From Microbacterium hydrocarbonoxydans (GTDB lineage: Bacteria > Actinomycetota > Actinomycetes > Actinomycetales > Microbacteriaceae), in the NCBI RefSeq assembly GCF_000956475.1, contig NZ_JYJB01000006.1, forward strand, positions 1-64,000: 64,000 nucleotides of DNA. Reading direction: 5' to 3'. The position numbers and the translations under genes are program-made. Below the pieces are notes generated by a model, which worked only from the letters and a program-made list of their open reading frames with translations, ran no database searches and was not told where the DNA came from. How positions within the stretch are numbered: the stretch's first letter is position 1; each line of letters starts with the position of its first letter. Shown in pieces: positions 54,843 to 63,190 of the stretch.

Positions 54843-55756
54843 CAGTCGGTCGCCTTCTGCTCTGCGCGACGGCGCACGACGGTCACGGCGAGCCCGATGA
54901 CCGCGGTGACGATCAGCAGCAGGATCGACTGGGCGGCGCCGAAGCCGAGCGACGAGTTCGCGAACGAGTCCTTGAGGATCTGGTACACGATGGTCTGCGT
55001 GGACCCTGCCGGCCCGCCGTCGGTGAGCGAGAGCACCACGTCGTACGCCTTGAGCAGGCCGACGAGCGTGAGCACGAGGTTCACCGTGAAGACCGGCGCG
55101 ATCAGGGGCAGGGTGATCGAGCGGAACTGCTGCCAGCGCGAGGCGCCGTCGACGGTCGCCGCTTCGTAGTACTCGGCGGGCACCGACTTGATGCCCGCGA
55201 GGAAGAGGATCATGTTGAACCCGAAGTGCGACCAGACGATCGTGAAGATCACGCTCGCCTTGGCGAATGCGGGCTCAGTGAGGAAGGGCATCGCCGGGGC
55301 GCCGAGTCCGGTCAGCAGGCCGTTCACGGCGCCGTTCGGCGACAGCATGGCCGACCAGATGAAGCCGATGATGAGAGCGCTGATCACGTAGGGGTAGAAG
55401 AAGATCGTGCGCAGGAGCGTGTTGGATCGCCCAGGGCCGGCGATCAGGGCGGCGATCGTGAGGCCTACCGCGTTGCAGAGAACCGTGCCGACGACGGCGA
55501 TCACGCCCGTGAAGACGGCGGCCTGCACCGACCGCGGGCTCCGGAACGCCTTGGCGTAGTTCTCCCAGCCGATGAACTGGAAGTTCAGGCTGTAGCCGTT
55601 CCAGTCGGTGAAGCTCAGCACGGCGGCGAGGATCATCGGGATCACGAACATGGCGATGAAGACCGCCACGGCCGGGCCGCCCATGAGGATGCCGGGGAGG
55701 CGATGCCGCCACTGCTGCAGCGCGGTGCGCCGGCGCGGGGCGATGGTCGAGCTCAT
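54842..55756 (-). CDS. Sugar ABC transporter permease (MalF-like)
   Basis: A 304-residue permease with six helices; the first (GPAVAVFIAMFVIPMILAAV) is at about residues 27-46 and the EAA motif is YEAATVDGASRWQQFRSITLP (in two pieces). It lies 88 bp after the binding-protein gene in the leftward operon. Confidence 0.92.
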   Translation of the reverse strand: MSSTIAPRRRTALQQWRHRLPGILMGGPAVAVFIAMFVIPMILAAVLSFTDWNGYSLNFQFIGWENYAKAFRSPRSVQAAVFTGVIAVVGTVLCNAVGLTIAALIAGPGRSNTLLRTIFFYPYVISALIIGFIWSAMLSPNGAVNGLLTGLGAPAMPFLTEPAFAKASVIFTIVWSHFGFNMILFLAGIKSVPAEYYEAATVDGASRWQQFRSITLPLIAPVFTVNLVLTLVGLLKAYDVVLSLTDGGPAGSTQTIVYQILKDSFANSSLGFGAAQSILLLIVTAVIGLAVTVVRRRAEQKATD

Positions 55757-55844
55757 GCGTCGACGCTCCTGTCGTTCGGGTGGGTGAGAGATCGTGTGCT
55801 CGGGGCGGGATGCCCGCCCCGAGCACGCAGCGGGAGCGGCGGGA

Positions 55845-57116
55845 TCAGCCCGCGTTCGCCGCGAACCAGTCGTCCATGGCCTTGATCACATCGGCAGCGG
55901 GCGTGCCGCCGATCAGGGCCTGGGTCTGGGTGTTGATCTCTCCCGAGTATCCGTCGGGCAGGGTGCGCTCGCCGTAGCCGCCTCCGGTGGGCGTGTAGGC
56001 GTCGGCCGGGGTGTCGGCGACGATCTGCAGCAGCTCTTCTCCGAGCGGCGTCATGTCGTACTCGTACCCGTCGCGGAAGTTGCCGTCGACCGCGAGCTGG
56101 GAGGTCACCGCATCCTTGTCCGTGACGAGGAACTCGACGAGCTGGGCCGCGGCATCCTGGTGCGTGGTGGCCTTGAGGATCGAGTACGGGCTCGCGATGT
56201 TCGCGCCCATCGCCGGCTGGTCCTTCGCGCTCACCGCGGGGGCGCGGAATACGCCGATGTCGGCGGAATCGCCCGCCTTCGCCTGGGTGCCGGCGAACCA
56301 GCTGCCCATCGGGTAGACGGCCGCCTTGCCGGAGAGGAACGCCTGCTCGGCGTCGGGGTACTTGATGCCGAGCGCCTCTGTGGGGATGTATCCCGCGGCC
56401 ACCCAGTCGGCGTAGGTCTCGATCGCGTCGCCGTAGGTGTCGCCGAACGTGACCTTGCCTGAGGACACGTCCTGGAACCACTTCGGGTCCTCGGCGATCA
56501 CGCTCGGCAGGGCGAGGGCCTGAAGGGCGTGACTGGTCATCCAGTCGCCGCCGGTCTGGATCGGAGTCCAGCCGGCGTCCTTGAGCTTGCCGAGATCCTC
56601 GGTGAGCTCGTCGATCGTGGTGGGCACCTCGTCGATGCTGGCCTCCTGGAACGCGGTCTTGTTGTAGAAGAACAGGCTCTGCAGCTGCACGCCGATGCCC
56701 GCCATGTAGTACTTGCCGTCGATCGAGTACTGCTCGGCGAGCGGCCCTTCGGTCGCCCATTCGTAGTCGGAGAGGTCGACGAGCTCGGGGGCGAGCTTGG
56801 TGGTCGGGGCGATCGACTGCACCACGTCCGGAGCATCGCCCGCGGCGAGCAGGCGGGGGACGGCGGCCGAGACGCCCTCGGCGCCGGGGTTCTGGATCAC
56901 GACGTCGATGTTCGGATGCGCGTCCTCGAACGGCGCGACGAGCTCGTTCCAGTAGTCCTCGGTGAGGTTGGGCGTGACGTTCACGAGCATGCGCAGCGTG
57001 ACCTTCTCGTCTGACGAGGAGTCGCCGTCACTCGCCGGGGTGGTGGAGCATGCGCTGAGAGAGAGTGCTGCCGCGGCGGCGATGCCGACGGCGGGGAGAA
57101 GCCGGGTTCTGATCAT
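55845..57116 (-). CDS. Sugar ABC transporter substrate-binding lipoprotein
   Basis: A 423-residue CUT1 binding protein. The signal ends in the lipobox LSLSAC with Cys23 when counted from ATG at 57116, which is better spaced from the GGAAAGG ribosome site than the ATG three bases before it. The mature part has LRMLVNVTPNLTEDYWNELV and AAGDAPDVVQSIAPT. It is the first gene of the leftward operon binding protein, two permeases, unknown protein, RraA, aldo/keto reductase, lactonase. Confidence 0.92.
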   Translation of the reverse strand: MIRTRLLPAVGIAAAAALSLSACSTTPASDGDSSSDEKVTLRMLVNVTPNLTEDYWNELVAPFEDAHPNIDVVIQNPGAEGVSAAVPRLLAAGDAPDVVQSIAPTTKLAPELVDLSDYEWATEGPLAEQYSIDGKYYMAGIGVQLQSLFFYNKTAFQEASIDEVPTTIDELTEDLGKLKDAGWTPIQTGGDWMTSHALQALALPSVIAEDPKWFQDVSSGKVTFGDTYGDAIETYADWVAAGYIPTEALGIKYPDAEQAFLSGKAAVYPMGSWFAGTQAKAGDSADIGVFRAPAVSAKDQPAMGANIASPYSILKATTHQDAAAQLVEFLVTDKDAVTSQLAVDGNFRDGYEYDMTPLGEELLQIVADTPADAYTPTGGGYGERTLPDGYSGEINTQTQALIGGTPAADVIKAMDDWFAANAG

Positions 57117-57154
57117 CATCGATCCTTTCCTGATGCACGGGAGGGGCAACTGGG

Positions 57155-57184
57155 ACATTACACTAATCGATAATCGTTTGTGAA
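57155..57184 (-). promoter_or_regulatory. Promoter of the third ABC operon with GntR-type operator
   Basis: On the minus strand TTCACA (57184-57179) and TAATGT (57160-57155) are 18 bp apart, and the spacer contains CGATTATCGATTAG (57176-57163), identical to the element at 44054-44067. The same gap must also serve the divergent GH95 gene. Confidence 0.65.
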
Positions 57185-57238
57185 GTGTTCGGGGAATCCG
57201 TTTACCCGTACGCCCTCCTCGAGCAGACTGGAACCGAG

Positions 57239-59530
57239 ATGGCTGACCTGCACGTGCTTCGCTACCCCGAGCCCGCCCGCGAATGGGTCGAGGCGCTGCC
57301 GCTGGGTAACGGCCGCCTCGGGGCGATGTGCTTCGGGGGTCTGCTCTCCGAGCGCATCGCCCTCAACGACGACACGGCCTGGTCGGGGAGCGCGGACAGC
57401 GAGCGGATGCCGCCCCTCGTCGACGGGGCGGACGCGATCGACACCGCGCGGCTCGCGATCGCGGAGGGGCGATACGACGACGCCGGTCGCGCGCTGCGCG
57501 CGATCCAGCACCGCCACTCTCAGGCCTATCTGCCGCTCGCCGACCTCGCGGTCGAGATCGTGGGACCCGCGGGCGCCCCCGAGGGCTACGAGCGGATGCT
57601 GGACCTGCGCACCGCCACGCACACGGTGCGCGGCTCGGTCGCGGGCGCCGGAATCGAGCGGCGCAGCTGGGTCAGCGCGGCCGACGGCGTGCTCGTGCAC
57701 GAGATCTCGTGCACGAATCCGGTGTCCGTCCGCGTCCTGCTCGGCACGCCGCTGCGGCTTGTGGATGCGGTGGAGACCGGTCCGCTGCGGTCGATCACGA
57801 TCCGGCTTCCCAGCGACGTCGCCCCGCCGCATGACGCCGCCGACGATCCGGTGCGCTATGGGGGCGATTCCCTTCGGGCGGCCGTCGTCTGCCGCATCGA
57901 GCACGACGGAGTCGAGAACGCCGGCGTGCTGCACGGGGTGCGGACCGTGCGTCTGACGCTCGCCACGCAGACGACCTACACCCGCCTCGGGCGGCCGGCC
58001 GAGGGAGATGAGCGGGCGGCGCTCGCCGCGGCATCCGCTCGTGCCGAGGCGGCCGCGGCCCGCACGACCGTCGACCTGCACAGCGACCACGTCGCCGCCC
58101 ACTCCGTGCTCTACGACCGCACCGAACTCGTGCTCGACGGCCTCGACCGCGACACTCCCGCACGGCTGGAGGCCGTGCAGCGAGGCGTCGAGTGCGATCC
58201 GGCGCTCGCCGCGCTGCTCTTCCATTACGGGCGCTATCTGCTCATCTGCTCATCACGACCGGGCACGCTCCCTGCGAACCTGCAGGGCATCTGGAACCAG
58301 GATCTGCCGCCGGTGTGGAGCTCGAACTACACGGTCAACATCAATCTGCAGATGAACTACTGGGGCGCCGAGGTCACCGGGCTCAGCGAGCTTCTCGAGC
58401 CGGTGCTCGACCTGGTCGAGGCCGCGGCGCGAGGCGGTGCCGAGACGGCGGAGCGACTGTACGGGGCGCCGGGGTGGGTGCTGCACCACAACTCCGACGC
58501 CTGGGCGTACACCCAGCAGATCGGTCACGGCCGACACGACCCCGCATACGTCTTCTGGCCTCTCGGCGGGGTGTGGCTGCTGGTTCAGCTGTGCGACGCG
58601 CTGGCCTTCGGCGCAGCGGACCACCTGCGCGAGCGGCTGAGTCCACTGCTCCGCGGAGCCGTCGAGTTCGTGCTGTCGTGGCTGAGAGCCGACGACGAGG
58701 GACGCCTCGGCACCTCGCCGTCGACCTCACCGGAGAACACCTTCGTCGTACCGGGTGGCACGTCGGGGCTGTCAGTCGACTCGGCCATGGACCTCTCCCT
58801 GATCGCTCAGCTGCTCGACCGGTTCGCGGAATTCTCGGCGGATGCGGGGGAGTCCTCTTCGCTGGTCGCGGACGCCGCGCGGGCGAGGGCGCTGCTGAAA
58901 CCGCCGCGCATCGACCGTGAGGGATCGGTCGCGGAGTGGGGAGGCGATCAGGTCGCCGCGGATCCGCACCACCGGCATCTCTCGCCTCTGGTCTTCCTCT
59001 ACCCCGGCGCCGACGAACCGACGCCCGAGCTCGTCGCCGCGGCCGCGCGCTTCCTCGATCGCCGCGGCGACGAGTCGACGGGCTGGTCGCTGGTGTGGAA
59101 GATGGCGCTGCGTGCGCGCCTGCGCGATGCGCCGGCGGTCGAGCGGCTGCTGGCGATGCTCATGCGCGACATGGCCGAGGACCGCGGCGCGTTCTCGGGC
59201 GGCCTGTATCCCAACCTGTTCGCGGCCCACCCGCCTTTCCAGATCGATGCCAACCTCGGGGTGGTCGGGGCGCTCGCGGAGGCGCTCGTGCAGTCCCATC
59301 GGGGTGAGATCGAGCTGCTGCCCGCGTGGCCGGCGTCGCTCGGCGCGGGGAGCGTCCGAGGCATCATCGCAAGGCCCGGGATCACGGTCGACCTGGCCTG
59401 GGGCGACGACGGGATCACCGCGACCCTCACTCCGAATCATCCGGGCGCCGGTGGCGTTCACCGGGTCCGCTGGGGCGATCGGGTCGTCGAGGCCGAGGTG
59501 CCCGGCGTCCTCCGTCTCGGGAGTCGCTGA
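57239..59530 (+). CDS. GH95 alpha-L-fucosidase (or alpha-L-galactosidase)
   Basis: A 763-residue GH95 enzyme without a signal peptide, so it acts on imported oligosaccharides. It starts REWVEALPLGNGRLGAM as in the family. Catalytic features match the bifidobacterial AfcA type: Asn367 and Asn369 in NINLQMNYW, the general acid Glu499 in TSPENTF, and Asp670 in QIDANLG. Preceding NLQGIWNQDLPPVWSSNY is also a family mark. GH95 inverts alpha-1,2-linked fucose or L-galactose. ATG at 57239 overlaps no other gene. It is divergent from the ABC operon and shares its operator region. Confidence 0.93.
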   Translation: MADLHVLRYPEPAREWVEALPLGNGRLGAMCFGGLLSERIALNDDTAWSGSADSERMPPLVDGADAIDTARLAIAEGRYDDAGRALRAIQHRHSQAYLPLADLAVEIVGPAGAPEGYERMLDLRTATHTVRGSVAGAGIERRSWVSAADGVLVHEISCTNPVSVRVLLGTPLRLVDAVETGPLRSITIRLPSDVAPPHDAADDPVRYGGDSLRAAVVCRIEHDGVENAGVLHGVRTVRLTLATQTTYTRLGRPAEGDERAALAAASARAEAAAARTTVDLHSDHVAAHSVLYDRTELVLDGLDRDTPARLEAVQRGVECDPALAALLFHYGRYLLICSSRPGTLPANLQGIWNQDLPPVWSSNYTVNINLQMNYWGAEVTGLSELLEPVLDLVEAAARGGAETAERLYGAPGWVLHHNSDAWAYTQQIGHGRHDPAYVFWPLGGVWLLVQLCDALAFGAADHLRERLSPLLRGAVEFVLSWLRADDEGRLGTSPSTSPENTFVVPGGTSGLSVDSAMDLSLIAQLLDRFAEFSADAGESSSLVADAARARALLKPPRIDREGSVAEWGGDQVAADPHHRHLSPLVFLYPGADEPTPELVAAAARFLDRRGDESTGWSLVWKMALRARLRDAPAVERLLAMLMRDMAEDRGAFSGGLYPNLFAAHPPFQIDANLGVVGALAEALVQSHRGEIELLPAWPASLGAGSVRGIIARPGITVDLAWGDDGITATLTPNHPGAGGVHRVRWGDRVVEAEVPGVLRLGSR

Positions 59531-59566
59531 GGCCCTTCGTCTCGGTCGCGCTGCGCGCGTCCTCGC

Positions 59567-60037
59567 TCAGGGGCCGGTGGGGTTCGCGTCGCGCTGAGCG
59601 ATCCACTCGTCGACGAGCTGCGGCATCCGCTCGGCCATGAAGCGCAGGAACCCCGCCATCTGCGCGGCGCGCTCGGCCGCCGCCGGCTCGTCTCCGGTCG
59701 CCGCGGCGATCTTCTCGACGTAGTCGGCCATGCGGATGTACACCGGGAGGTTGCCGATGACCACGGAGTGGAAGGAGTCGGCGACGAGGTCGTAGCGGTC
59801 GCGGCGACGGCCCGCGCTCGGCAGGCGCCTGGCGAAGTGCGCGTCCTGCAGGTAGCGCACGGCGCCCGACACCGCGGCCGGGCTCACCTCGAGGCGCTCG
59901 GCGAGCTCTGCGGCCGTGTAGCCGCCGGCGGGAGCGGCGACGAGCGCCATGAGCACCCGCGCAGGCATTCTCGGCATGCCGGCCGCCGTGATCATGGCGG
60001 CGGCCTGCTCTGCTGCTTCTGTTCCTCGGTGTTCCAT
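59567..60037 (-). CDS. MarR/GbsR-type regulator of the exporter operon
   Basis: A 156-residue winged-helix regulator: ARVLMALVAAPAGGYTAAELAERLEVSPAAVSGAVRYL (in pieces, residues 27-64), then an RDRYDL wing and a helical C-terminus. This style is usual for regulators next to actinobacterial drug exporters. It is the third gene of a leftward operon, 18 bp after the ABC permease, and likely controls it. Confidence 0.85.
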   Translation of the reverse strand: MEHRGTEAAEQAAAMITAAGMPRMPARVLMALVAAPAGGYTAAELAERLEVSPAAVSGAVRYLQDAHFARRLPSAGRRRDRYDLVADSFHSVVIGNLPVYIRMADYVEKIAAATGDEPAAAERAAQMAGFLRFMAERMPQLVDEWIAQRDANPTGP

Positions 60038-60055
60038 GCGCTCCTCAGCCCCAGA

Positions 60056-61666
60056 TTAGCCGTCGGACGCGAGCTCGCGGCGGCGCATCAGAGAGAGCGC
60101 GGCCGCGCCGGCGCCCACGACGGCCATCAGCAGCCACCAGAGTCCGCGGAGGTCGACCTCCCCGTGCGAGACGACGGGTGTGACCGCGATGGGCGAGACG
60201 TTCGTGAGCCAGTCGGGCATCCCCATCAGCGGGCCGAACATGCCCAGCACGGCGGCCACGCCGACCAGTGCCCAGCCGACGCCCAGCGTCGCGCGCGGAG
60301 CCAGGGCGAACACGAGTGCCGTCACGGCGGTGAACACGGATGCCGCGACGAACTGCCCGAGCCCCGTCACCGTGACGACGCGGAAGAGCTCGCTCGGCGA
60401 GCCGTTCGCGGCGAGACCCGCGTAGGCCGCGGTCATGGCCGCGGCCACGACCAGGGCTGCCGCGATGGTCGCGACGATCGTGTAGTCCGCGAACCAGCGC
60501 ACGCGTCCGACCGCGGCGGCGAGCACCGGTTCGGCCGTGCCGTGCGCCTCCTCCTGGCGGGCGCGGATGATGGTCTGCACGCCCGCGCAGGCGGCGAGGA
60601 TGCCGAGCATGGTGAAGAAGACGGTGATCATCGCCTCGTCGAGATCACCGGCGCGCGCGATCCGCTCGAGGATCTGCGCGACGGCGGGGTTCTTCCCCGC
60701 GATCTGGCCAGCGGCGCCGCCCAGGGTCGTGGCGAGGATGCCCGTCAGGGCGCCGCCGATCACCCACCCCGCGATCGACCCCCACGTGAGCCGCCACACG
60801 AGAGCGTGCGGCGAGGAGAGCGCGGCTCGGGCGGTGGCGCGTCCCGCGCGCTGGGCGATGAAGCTCGCGCCCAGATCGCGTGCCGACTGCAGCACAGTGG
60901 CGACGGCGGCGAGTACGAGGCCGAACGCGAGGCCCAGGATCAGCGGCCACGGTGCGTTCTCGTCGAAGGGGCGGATCTGCTCGGCCCAGCCGAATGGCGA
61001 CAGCCAGACCGGCCAGGCGCTGTCGATGCGGCTCAGGTCGTCGCTCGGAGTTCCGGCGAGGTTGCCGATGCCCCGGATCAGGAAGGTCGACACGAGCAGC
61101 CACACCGTGAGCGAATTCGCGCCGCGCGAGGTGCGCATGAGCTGGGCCGCGACCAGGCCGATGCCGAGGAAGGCGATGCCGGTGGCGCCGGATGCCGCTC
61201 CGAGAAGCCACGACCCCGCAGCATCCATCCCCGCCCCGATGAGGGACACGGCGATCAGCGCGGCCATCACGAGGTTCGCCCCGAGGCCGTGGGTGATCGT
61301 CGCGAGCAGCGGCAGAGTGCGCGCGGCCGGAGTCGCCGCGACCAGCTCGCTGCGTCCGGCCTCCTCGTCTCCGCGCGTGTGCCGCACCGCGAGGAACGTG
61401 CTCATGAGCGCGGCGAGCATCGCGAGCCAGGGGAGGTCCTCGAAGGCGAGGAACGCGCCGACCGAGGTGCCCGACGGCAGGCCGCGGAACATCAGGATCA
61501 CGGGGTTCGCGGCGACGGCCGCGAGCACCTCCTGCCGGTCGGCGATCGTGCTGTACGACTCGGTGACGCCGACGTAGCCGGCATACGCGAGCAGCACGGC
61601 GCCGACGATCCACAGCGCGAGCTGCAGCCAGTCGCGGCGCAGGCGCTGGCGGAGGAGGGGGATCAT
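60056..61666 (-). CDS. ABC exporter permease (polyketide-antibiotic exporter type)
   Basis: A 536-residue membrane protein with about twelve hydrophobic helices arranged as two six-helix halves (e.g. LALWIVGAVLLAYAGYVGV at the start and GWALVGVAAVLGMFGPLMG near the end). It matches the family annotated as exporters of polyketide antibiotics. ATG at 61666 overlaps the ATPase stop (ATGA). The natural substrate is unknown. Confidence 0.87.
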   Translation of the reverse strand: MIPLLRQRLRRDWLQLALWIVGAVLLAYAGYVGVTESYSTIADRQEVLAAVAANPVILMFRGLPSGTSVGAFLAFEDLPWLAMLAALMSTFLAVRHTRGDEEAGRSELVAATPAARTLPLLATITHGLGANLVMAALIAVSLIGAGMDAAGSWLLGAASGATGIAFLGIGLVAAQLMRTSRGANSLTVWLLVSTFLIRGIGNLAGTPSDDLSRIDSAWPVWLSPFGWAEQIRPFDENAPWPLILGLAFGLVLAAVATVLQSARDLGASFIAQRAGRATARAALSSPHALVWRLTWGSIAGWVIGGALTGILATTLGGAAGQIAGKNPAVAQILERIARAGDLDEAMITVFFTMLGILAACAGVQTIIRARQEEAHGTAEPVLAAAVGRVRWFADYTIVATIAAALVVAAAMTAAYAGLAANGSPSELFRVVTVTGLGQFVAASVFTAVTALVFALAPRATLGVGWALVGVAAVLGMFGPLMGMPDWLTNVSPIAVTPVVSHGEVDLRGLWWLLMAVVGAGAAALSLMRRRELASDG

Positions 61667-62568
61667 GATGCGCTCGAATCCCCGTAGTGGCGCAGGAACA
61701 GCTCTTCGAGGGAGGGCGGTTCGACGCGCAGGCCCGTCACCTGACGCTCGGCGAGGATCGGGAGGACGGATGCCACGGCGTCGCTGTCGACCGTGAACCG
61801 AGCGCGGCCCTCGCCGAACGTCGCGTCGTGCGCCGCGGGGATCCCGTCGGCGGCTGTCGCATCGGACGCCTCGAACGACACCTCGGTGCGGGTGAGGTGC
61901 CGCAGCTGCGCCAGCGTGCCGGACTCGACGATGCGGCCGGCGCGGATGATCGACACCCGATCGCACAGCAGCTCGACCTCCGACAGGATGTGGCTCGACA
62001 GCAGCACGGTGGCTCCGGCATCCTTCACCCTGGCGATCTCCTGGCGGAACACGACCTCCATCAGGGGATCCAGGCCGCTCGTGGGCTCGTCGAGGATGTA
62101 GAGGTCGGTCGGCACGGCGAACGCCGAGATCAGGGCGACCTTCTGGCGATTGCCCTTCGAATACGCTCGTCCCTTCTTGCGCGGGTCGAACTGGAACGCG
62201 GTCTCGAGCCGCTCGCGCTCGCCGCGGTAGGCGGCGCTCTTCACGGACGCGCCGCGCAGCCGAGACAGCAGGTCGATCGCCTCGCCGCCCGAGAGGTTGG
62301 GCCAGACGCTGACGTCGCCGGGGACGTACGCGATGCGGCGGTGCAGGTCGGCGGCGTCCTTCCACGGGTCGCGACCGAGCGCCTCGACGGAGCCGGACGT
62401 CTTGCGTGCGAGCCCGAGGAGGATGCGGATGGTGGTCGTCTTTCCCGCGCCGTTCGGCCCGAGGAACCCGTGCACCTGGCCCGCCGTGACGGAGAGGTCG
62501 AGGCCGTCGAGCGCGTGCACGCGGCCGTAGTGCTTCGCGAGGCCGCTGGTGCGGATCACTGTGTCCAT
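61663..62568 (-). CDS. ABC exporter ATPase
   Basis: A 301-residue ATPase: Walker A GPNGAGKTTT (about residue 38), a signature region YSKGNRQKVALISAF (about 140; the usual LSGGQ is YSKGN, as in many DrrA/CcmA-like ATPases), Walker B LYILDEPTSGLD and the switch His in LLSSHILSEVE. It energises the permease that follows. ATG at 62568 is chosen; ATG at 62577 is an alternative. First gene of the three-gene exporter operon. Confidence 0.93.
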   Translation of the reverse strand: MDTVIRTSGLAKHYGRVHALDGLDLSVTAGQVHGFLGPNGAGKTTTIRILLGLARKTSGSVEALGRDPWKDAADLHRRIAYVPGDVSVWPNLSGGEAIDLLSRLRGASVKSAAYRGERERLETAFQFDPRKKGRAYSKGNRQKVALISAFAVPTDLYILDEPTSGLDPLMEVVFRQEIARVKDAGATVLLSSHILSEVELLCDRVSIIRAGRIVESGTLAQLRHLTRTEVSFEASDATAADGIPAAHDATFGEGRARFTVDSDAVASVLPILAERQVTGLRVEPPSLEELFLRHYGDSSAS

Positions 62569-62614
62569 GCACGGCACGCTACGCCGATTTCAGAAGTTTG
62601 TGAAGAGTGTGAAT

Positions 62615-63151
62615 TCAGTTGTCTGCGCGGCGGGCCCGATAGGCCGCCACCGCGTTGCGGTTGGCGCACGTGGTGGAGCAGTAGCGCTTCGAGCGGTTAC
62701 GCGAGAGATCGAGGGCCAGGGCCTGGCACGTGTCGTCGGCGCAGATGGAGATGCGCGAGCCCTCGTCGGCACGGATCACGTCGATCAGCGCCATGGTCGT
62801 CTCGATCAGCACGCGCTCGGCCAGCGGTCGATCGTCGGCCACCGCGTGCAGGTGCCAGTCGAGCCCGTCGTGCGTGGTCAGCCGCGGTGTCAGGATCGCC
62901 GACGCGAGGGCCTTGTTGACGGCCTCCGCCATCTCGTCGCGCGGAGCGATGAGCATCGCGCGCAGCTGCGGCCGCAGATCGCGCAGCGATGCGATCTCGG
63001 CGGCGTCACGATCCACGCGCCCGGTGAAGGGGAACTCGGCGAGGAAGGCCTCCTCGTCCGCGGCATCCGTCATCGTGTCTGGATCCTCCGCAGTGTTCAC
63101 GAGCCAGACGGCGGAGCGCAGCGCATCTTCCGTGTCATTGGTGAAGATCAT
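62615..63151 (-). CDS. CGNR zinc-finger protein
   Basis: A 178-residue protein with an N-terminal ABATE-like region and a C-terminal CGNR zinc finger (ICADDTCQALALDLSRN, then YCSTTCANRNAVAAYR, four Cys). Such proteins are stress-response or drug-linked transcription factors. It is divergent from an EamA transporter with a 39-bp gap, a common pairing that suggests it controls the transporter. Confidence 0.88.
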   Translation of the reverse strand: MIFTNDTEDALRSAVWLVNTAEDPDTMTDAADEEAFLAEFPFTGRVDRDAAEIASLRDLRPQLRAMLIAPRDEMAEAVNKALASAILTPRLTTHDGLDWHLHAVADDRPLAERVLIETTMALIDVIRADEGSRISICADDTCQALALDLSRNRSKRYCSTTCANRNAVAAYRARRADN

Positions 63152-63190
63152 GTTGACATCTTACATCAGCTCCAAGTAGTGTCACATGTC

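Noticed and set aside
19036..59530. The sugar island as a recent genomic island
   Set aside because: No integrase, tRNA junction, direct-repeat ends or shift in base composition was seen; style and hexamer use match the flanks.
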